Below are positions 31,486 through 35,679 of a stretch of 35,679 nt of DNA, one piece after another. The number at the start of each line of letters is the position of its first letter. The stretch's first letter is position 1. Origin of the DNA: Arthrobacter sp. H20 (GTDB lineage Bacteria > Actinomycetota > Actinomycetes > Actinomycetales > Micrococcaceae); assembly GCF_000520515.1 (NCBI RefSeq), contig NZ_KI914732.1, positions 99,832 through 135,510 on the forward strand, read 5' to 3'. Under the pieces are notes generated by a model. It worked only from the letters and a program-made list of their open reading frames with translations. It ran no database searches and was not told the DNA's origin. Both the position numbers and the translations under genes were made by a program.

Positions 31486-31558
31486 ATTGTTTCCTAACTC
31501 AACCGGGGCGAGAGACTTGACCACTTTGCGGCAGATCCCGGGAGGTCCTACACAAAAC

Positions 31559-31588
31559 AGGTCCGGCACACCGAAGGGTGCCGAACCT
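31559..31588 (-). promoter_or_regulatory. leader hairpin with UUCG loop upstream of the metalloprotease gene
   Basis: On the minus strand AGGTTCGGCACCC-TTCG-GTGTGCCGGACCT forms an 11-13-bp stem (one G.U, one mismatch) capped by a UUCG-type loop, and is followed by GTTTTGTG. It starts about 75 nt before the ATG. A TATACT -10-like box lies at 31611-31606, so the hairpin would be at the 5' end of the transcript. It could be an attenuator, a stability hairpin, or the terminator of the upstream gene that ends at 31695. Confidence 0.55.
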
Positions 31589-31694
31589 CTAAAGGTCACC
31601 TCAAAAGTATAGATTTGCGACTCCTACGAGAACCGCCTCAATTTGACAAAGCCTTTCCGAAATACCCGAAGGATTAACGCAGGTTTTGCCCTAT

Positions 31695-32027
31695 TTAGGA
31701 CGCTTTGTCCGAGAACCACCAGTCAGTCTCCTGGGTGGGGCCAGCAGCGGCTGAGCGCGTGGCGTTCAGGTCGGTGACGACTGTGCTGGGCACGTAGCCG
31801 GTCGCAGTGCGCGAGCGATTCAGGACCATCCGTGTGACTGCCAGCAGCATTACAGGGATCGAGACCAGGATTGCTACGGTGAGGGCGTACATCGCCAGGA
31901 GTGCATGAACCGGGGATCCGAAAAGGCTGGCAATGAAGAAGCCGCTGCCCAGCCAGGCCCACAACCAAAAGAGAAGGATCGCGTAGACCAGCGAACGAGC
32001 ACGACGGTACTGCAACGGATAATCCAT
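31695..32027 (-). CDS. two-helix membrane protein, unknown
   Basis: Protein of 110 residues with two hydrophobic helices (about 14-38, rich in Trp, and 44-68) and a soluble C-terminus with Thr/Val/Asp content (VVTDLNATRS) ending WWFSDKAS. No family is recognised. The chosen ATG at 32027 follows a GGAG box about 9 nt upstream; an earlier in-frame ATG at 32108 is possible. The gene lies upstream of the metalloprotease gene on the same strand, 210 nt away, with the leader hairpin between them. Confidence 0.6.
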   Translation of the reverse strand: MDYPLQYRRARSLVYAILLFWLWAWLGSGFFIASLFGSPVHALLAMYALTVAILVSIPVMLLAVTRMVLNRSRTATGYVPSTVVTDLNATRSAAAGPTQETDWWFSDKAS

Positions 32028-32294
32028 CCGCCGGTGCTCCCATTCGCTTGATCCCCAGTAGTGAGTGAAAACTGCGCAGGCAGGTTTCAAGATTGATACT
32101 AACCTCAACTCGGAGGTTTGGATGCTTTATCGCCAATAATGAGGCGCGGCTGAGAATAACGCTTAAAGAATTACCGTCTGGCAGGTGGATGGGGGATTCT
32201 TTGGGTCCGGGTGAGTCGATTAACCGAGGCTCCGCGATTCGCCACTTTCAGTTCGCTTGAGCTTAGCTACTGGGTGGTTGTCTGGCTGGATCAG

Positions 32295-33524
32295 TTAGAG
32301 CAGCCGTACGTGGTCAGGGTTGAGGTCGTCCACGCGGTTCACTCCCAGCAGCTGCATGGTCCGCGCTGTCTCAGTGCTCAGGATTTCGATGGTCCGGTCC
32401 ACTCCCGCCCGGCCGCCTGCCATCAGTCCGTACAGGTAGGCCCGTCCGATCAGCGTAAAGTCCGCGCCGAGGGCCAGTGCCGCCACAATGTCGCCGCCGC
32501 TCATAATGCCGGTGTCCAGCATGATGGTGGTCTTGCCCTTCAACGCCGCCGCGACCTCGGGTACCAGGTGCAGGGGTACCGGAGCCCGGTCCAGTTGCCG
32601 GCCACCGTGGTTCGACAGCACCAGGCCATCGACTCCATGATCAACAGCCTTCTTGGCGTCGTCGACGGTCTGGATGCCCTTGACTACCAGGTTGCCTTTC
32701 CAGACATCGCGGAGCCAATCGAGGTCATCGTAGGTAAGCGTGGGATCGAACATGGAGTTGATCAGGTCAGCGACGGTGCCCGAGTACCGCGACAGCGAGG
32801 CGAAAGCCAGCGGCTCGTGAGTGAGGAAATTGAACCACCAGGCCGGACGGTATGACGCGTCCAAGACTGTCTTTGCAGTGAGCGCCGGGGGGATGGTCAT
32901 GCCGTTCCGGACGTCCCGCAGGCGTGAACCGGCTACAGCGGTATCGACTGTGACCATGAGGGTGTCATTGCCTGCCGTGGCCGCCCGGTCGATCAGCTCC
33001 ATCGATCGGTCCCGGTCAGTCCAGAGGTAGAGCTGGAACCAGTTGCGGCCAGCGGGCGCTGCGGCGGCAACATCTTCAATGGACGCGGTGCCCATGGTGG
33101 AGAGGGTGTAGGGAATGCCCGCGGCTTCGGCGGCCTTCGAGCCAGCATACTCCCCCTCCGACTGCATCATCCGGGTGAAACCGGTGGGCGCAATTCCGAA
33201 GGGCTGAGCCGACTGTTTGCCCAGTACTGGCACCGAGGTGTCGACCGTCTCGACATTGCGAAGGATCCCTGGCCGGAATTCGAGGTCGAGAAACGCTCCG
33301 CGCGCACGCCGCAGGGTGATCTCAGCTTCAGCCGCACCATCCGTATAGTCGAAGGGAGCGGTGGGGGTCCGACGTTTCGCCTGGTCCCTGAGATCCCAAA
33401 TAGTATTTGCCCGCCTTAGCCGTGCAGCGGCGCCCAGCCCTGGCTTTTTGAATTGCATTAGTGGCGCAAGGTCGCTGACTTTCGGGATGCGTCGTCTGAG
33501 TGCTGGGGGAGTCTGGGACGGCAT
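32295..33524 (-). CDS. FMN-dependent alpha-hydroxy-acid oxidase (LldD-like)
   Basis: Flavoenzyme of 409 residues that oxidises L-lactate or a related 2-hydroxy acid. FMN-binding and active-site landmarks are present: Y60 (FDYTDGAAE), QLYLWTDR, K282 in VVKGI, and SNHGGRQLD (304-312) with catalytic H306 and R309, then [20 protein letters not shown]. The family includes quinone-dependent lactate dehydrogenase, lactate oxidase and lactate monooxygenase; which one is not determinable. The divergent GntR/FadR-type regulator and the palindromes in the shared gap indicate lactate-responsive control, as in LldR systems. Confidence 0.93.
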   Translation of the reverse strand: MPSQTPPALRRRIPKVSDLAPLMQFKKPGLGAAARLRRANTIWDLRDQAKRRTPTAPFDYTDGAAEAEITLRRARGAFLDLEFRPGILRNVETVDTSVPVLGKQSAQPFGIAPTGFTRMMQSEGEYAGSKAAEAAGIPYTLSTMGTASIEDVAAAAPAGRNWFQLYLWTDRDRSMELIDRAATAGNDTLMVTVDTAVAGSRLRDVRNGMTIPPALTAKTVLDASYRPAWWFNFLTHEPLAFASLSRYSGTVADLINSMFDPTLTYDDLDWLRDVWKGNLVVKGIQTVDDAKKAVDHGVDGLVLSNHGGRQLDRAPVPLHLVPEVAAALKGKTTIMLDTGIMSGGDIVAALALGADFTLIGRAYLYGLMAGGRAGVDRTIEILSTETARTMQLLGVNRVDDLNPDHVRLL

Positions 33525-33546
33525 GCTGACCTCGCTTCAATCCGGG

Positions 33547-33561
33547 TGTGGTAGGACCACA
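33547..33561. promoter_or_regulatory. FadR-family operator, lldD-proximal copy
   Basis: TGTGGT-AGG-ACCACA, a perfect inverted repeat that holds TGGTAGGACCA, fits the TNGTNNNACNA pattern of FadR-subfamily GntR regulators. It lies 22 nt upstream of the lldD-like start. Confidence 0.75.
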
Positions 33562-33574
33562 GGGCGTGTGCTGG

Positions 33575-33604
33575 ACTCTACAGTCCTCCGGCCCAGTGGC
33601 GCAA
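33575..33604 (-). promoter_or_regulatory. probable promoter of the lldD-like gene
   Basis: On the minus strand TTGCGC (33604-33599) and TAGAGT (33580-33575) are separated by 18 nt. The start point would fall just upstream of the nearer FadR-type operator. Confidence 0.45.
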
Positions 33605-33639
33605 GCATCGATGGCAGTGAAAGCCCGCACCTCTCGCCT

Positions 33640-33652
33640 GTGGTCCGACCAC
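33640..33652. promoter_or_regulatory. FadR-family operator, regulator-proximal copy
   Basis: GTGGT-CCG-ACCAC, with TGGTCCGACCA matching the same TNGTNNNACNA pattern, lies 17-29 nt upstream of the regulator ATG. Together with the other copy it suggests autoregulation plus control of the divergent oxidase. Confidence 0.75.
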
Positions 33653-33668
33653 TGGCTACCATGGGTGG

Positions 33669-34367
33669 ATGCGTAACCACGAGCTCGTGCTGGCCTGGAT
33701 TGAAGCGGAGCTGGCGGCTGGCCGCCTCGCCGTCGGCCAACGGCTGCCGGGCGAGCGGGCGGTCGCTGAGCAACTGAATGTCTCGCGTGCGTCGGCCAGG
33801 GAAGGCATCCGTGTCCTCGAGGCGATGGGAGTGGTGCGCGCCGGAGTGGGGTCCGGCCCGGGTGCGGGCACGGTGATCACCGCGAACCCAGCCGTGGCCC
33901 TCGGGTCGGCCCTGCGCCTCCATGTGGCTAGTTCGCATCTCCCGGTGGAAGACATTGTGCAGACCCGGCTCCTCCTTGAAACGTGGGCAGCAGGCCACGC
34001 TGAAGGGTCGGCGCCGTCGATGATGACCGCCGGTGACCTCCTGGGCGAGATGGACCGTCCCGGTCTCACTACCGCCGAGTTCCTTCGTCTTGACGCGTTG
34101 TTCCATGTGGCGGTCGCCGAAGCGGCTGGCAATGTGCTCATCAGTGCCATGATGTCCTCGCTTCGCGGATCGATCGAGTCCTACACCCAGCAACTGACCA
34201 GCCGGCTTCCGAACTGGCACTCGACAGCGGATCGCCTGCGTTCCGAGCATCGGGCCATCTATCACGCGATCGTTGCGGGAGCCGACGACGACGGCGCGCC
34301 GAACGCTGACGCCTCAACTCTGGTCGCCAATCATATTGAAGGCTTCTACCGCGAAGCGGGTTTATAG
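33669..34367 (+). CDS. GntR/FadR-family regulator with FCD domain (LldR-like)
   Basis: Regulator of 232 residues. N-terminal winged helix-turn-helix: GRLAVGQRLPGERAVAEQLN, VSRASAREGIRVLEAMGVVR (about residues 18-60). The C-terminal all-helical FCD domain (about 90-230) has D/H positions in TTAEFLRLDALFHVAVAEAA and in SEHRAIYHAIV that usually bind a metal and the carboxylate effector. Divergent from the lactate-oxidising gene with paired operators in the 144-nt gap, so an LldR-like repressor responding to lactate is the best guess. The start ATG is supported by codon position and the operator arrangement. Confidence 0.92.
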   Translation: MRNHELVLAWIEAELAAGRLAVGQRLPGERAVAEQLNVSRASAREGIRVLEAMGVVRAGVGSGPGAGTVITANPAVALGSALRLHVASSHLPVEDIVQTRLLLETWAAGHAEGSAPSMMTAGDLLGEMDRPGLTTAEFLRLDALFHVAVAEAAGNVLISAMMSSLRGSIESYTQQLTSRLPNWHSTADRLRSEHRAIYHAIVAGADDDGAPNADASTLVANHIEGFYREAGL

Positions 34368-34412
34368 ACTTGGGTCAACGAAACCTGCGGCGAAAAGAAG
34401 GAGACCGGGCCA

Positions 34413-34922
34413 ATGAGTTCAACTGCAGTCCTCGAAGAGGCATTCGGGAGAATCCCTGACGCGGTCAGGGCAGCCGTTAGCGGGCTCGACGCTGACCAGT
34501 TGGCGTTTAGGCCCCCGGGGACCGGTGCCGGTGGTAACTCGATTGCCTGGCTGGTCTGGCATCTCACGAGGGTTCAGGACAGCCACATTGCCGACGCCGC
34601 CAGCCTGCCGGAGCTGTGGAGCGAGGGGTGGTCGAATCGCTTCGGTCTTGACCTCGACGAGACCGACACCGGGTACGGCCACTCGTCGGCGAAGGTAGAC
34701 AGAGTCCATCCTGCCGGTCCGGGGGTCCTGCTGGACTATTACGGCGCCGTTCACACTCGCACCATGGGGTTCATTGCGGGCCTCGGCGAGGTGGATCTGG
34801 ACCGGATCGTCGACGCGTCGTGGGACCCTCCGGTAACACTTCGCGTCCGTCTGATCAGCGTGATTGAAGACTGCCTTCAGCACGCGGGCCAGGCGGCCTA
34901 CGTGCGAGGGCTACTGCCCTAG
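34413..34922 (+). CDS. DinB/mycothiol transferase-type protein
   Basis: Cytosolic four-helix-bundle protein of 169 residues in the DinB superfamily (DUF664-like). The metal-binding histidines are visible in WHLTRVQDSHIADAA and QHAGQAAYVRGLL, and a third lies near VHTRTMGF. In mycothiol-producing actinobacteria such proteins transfer mycothiol to electrophiles or act as metal-dependent hydrolases. An AAGGAG box precedes the ATG. It is convergent with the AlkB gene, with 13 nt between stops. Confidence 0.88.
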   Translation: MSSTAVLEEAFGRIPDAVRAAVSGLDADQLAFRPPGTGAGGNSIAWLVWHLTRVQDSHIADAASLPELWSEGWSNRFGLDLDETDTGYGHSSAKVDRVHPAGPGVLLDYYGAVHTRTMGFIAGLGEVDLDRIVDASWDPPVTLRVRLISVIEDCLQHAGQAAYVRGLLP

Positions 34923-34935
34923 GATCCGGATGCAA

Positions 34936-35580
34936 TCAGGCGAGGCCTGTTTCGCGAAGCGTGATGTTCAGCCGGCCCTTCAAACCGAGTGCTGGGTCAC
35001 CGGTGCCAGGATGGGTCTTGAGCACGCCGTGGTAGGCGAAACGGGACGCTCCGCCAAAGACAAACAGGTCCCCGGACTCAAGAGCAACGTCCGTCCAGGG
35101 TTTGTTCCTTGTCTCCGTGTTGCCGAATCGGAAAATGCACGAGTCGCCGATGCTCAAGGAAACCACCGGCGCAGCGGAGCGTTCGTCCTTGTCCTGATGC
35201 ATTCCCATCGCAGCTGTGGCGTCGTAGAAGTTGATGAGGGCTGCGTCGGGCGCGTAGTAGCCCGGGTCGCCATAGGCAGCAGCTACAGCATTGCGACCCA
35301 ATTCGGCCAGCCAGTCCGGGAACTCGGCCACTTGGCCGCCACCGGCGTCGTCGGCTGTCCTGGTATACCGGTACGGCTGCCAGTGCCAGCCCAAACACAC
35401 CGTCTTGACCGACATCATGGAGCCGTTTGGCATCCGTGCCGCCCGCATCGGCACCGGTCCGGCTGCCCACTCGCGGCACGCCACAACCAGTTCCAGCTGC
35501 TGGTCACGGCTAAGCCAGCCGGGTAAATGCACGGCGCCCGGTGCGGGGTCTGAACGTTCGCGGGGCAGGAGGGAATCCAT
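34936..35580 (-). CDS. alkB: AlkB-type 2-oxoglutarate/Fe(II) dioxygenase
   Basis: Cytosolic dioxygenase of 214 residues that repairs alkylated DNA by oxidative demethylation. The 2-His-1-carboxylate iron site is H128 and D130 (MHQDKDE) plus H184 (FAYHGV). R203 and R209 in RLNITLR bind 2-oxoglutarate. INFYDATAAMGMHQD and GDLFVFGGASR are family signatures. The ATG at 35580 is preceded by GGAGG-like AATGGAGGA. An upstream ATG at 35649 would run through the strong hairpin at 35607-35671 and is less likely. Confidence 0.93.
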   Translation of the reverse strand: MDSLLPRERSDPAPGAVHLPGWLSRDQQLELVVACREWAAGPVPMRAARMPNGSMMSVKTVCLGWHWQPYRYTRTADDAGGGQVAEFPDWLAELGRNAVAAAYGDPGYYAPDAALINFYDATAAMGMHQDKDERSAAPVVSLSIGDSCIFRFGNTETRNKPWTDVALESGDLFVFGGASRFAYHGVLKTHPGTGDPALGLKGRLNITLRETGLA

Positions 35581-35606
35581 TCCTCCATTGTGGCCGATGA
35601 GTCGCC

Positions 35607-35671
35607 GAAACGGCCCGGAGGCCCAGAAGCCGCACCGTCCCAGCGGCAACCCTGAGCCTCCGGGCCGTTTC
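35607..35671. terminator. strong 16-bp hairpin upstream of alkB
   Basis: GAAACGGCCCGGAGGC (35607-35622) pairs with GCCTCCGGGCCGTTTC (35656-35671), a perfect 16-bp stem with a 33-nt loop. U tracts lie at both 3' ends (GTTTC in either direction). It probably terminates a gene beyond the right edge, reading left, and leaves only 26 nt to the alkB start. Confidence 0.75.
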
Positions 35672-35679
35672 TGTGTCGG

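Noticed and set aside
1-35679. CRISPR array, transposase, integrase, rRNA or prophage genes
   Set aside because: None was found: no regular spaced repeats and no recognisable mobile-element protein in either strand.

Overview
The window looks like chromosomal DNA from a high-GC Gram-positive actinobacterium, most likely an Arthrobacter-like member of the Micrococcaceae. This rests on high GC, GC-rich third codon positions, GGAGG-type ribosome sites mixed with apparently leaderless genes, an actinobacterial RNase J, DUF1206 and DUF456 membrane proteins, a DinB/mycothiol-transferase-type protein and a GH15 trehalase-like enzyme. No database search was possible; names come from motifs and recalled families.

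Layout: 0-5 kb holds a DUF1206 membrane protein, an acetamidase/SDR operon (-), a broken GNAT gene and a two-gene operon (-) of ring-cleaving dioxygenase plus carboxylesterase that resembles Bacillus MhqE/MhqD. 5-10.7 kb holds an orphan AbiEi-like/DUF559 fusion, a glyoxylate/glycerate-type group (hydroxypyruvate isomerase, glycerate kinase, CitE-like lyase) and a convergent fatty-acid desaturase. 10.7-15.6 kb holds a small Cys-rich protein behind a CsoR-type operator, an XRE regulator/membrane protein pair with three upstream operator copies, flavin reductase plus NmrA-like reductase, a 32-aa membrane peptide, a stress-type SDR, a nonsense-mutated ArsR pseudogene and a VKOR protein. 15.6-24.2 kb holds membrane proteins, an amidohydrolase, the GH15 enzyme preceded by a 42-aa gene, an S10-like peptidase and a DHA2-type MFS exporter. 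24.2-27.3 kb holds tRNA-Ala(CGC), a methyltransferase and a tightly overlapping NmrA-MarR-NmrA operon. 27.3-35.7 kb holds RNase J, a secreted metzincin with SLH domains, a lactate-oxidising flavoenzyme divergent from its FadR-type regulator, a DinB protein and AlkB.

A recurring theme is handling of reactive carbonyls, quinones and redox stress: the MhqED-like pair, NmrA-type reductases, flavin reductase, VKOR, MarR, DinB and AlkB. Several regulators sit beside palindromes that fit their family's operators (FadR-type TGGT-N3-ACCA twice, a MarR-type palindrome over a -10 box, a triplicated XRE operator, a CsoR-type ATACCCC-N2-GGGGTAT site inside a promoter spacer). No CRISPR array, insertion sequence, prophage or rRNA was seen. 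The most distinctive items are the CsoR-site Cys-rich miniprotein, the XRE/triple-operator module, the AbiEi-DUF559 orphan, the SLH metzincin with a leader hairpin, and the composite inverted repeat at 22.6 kb.
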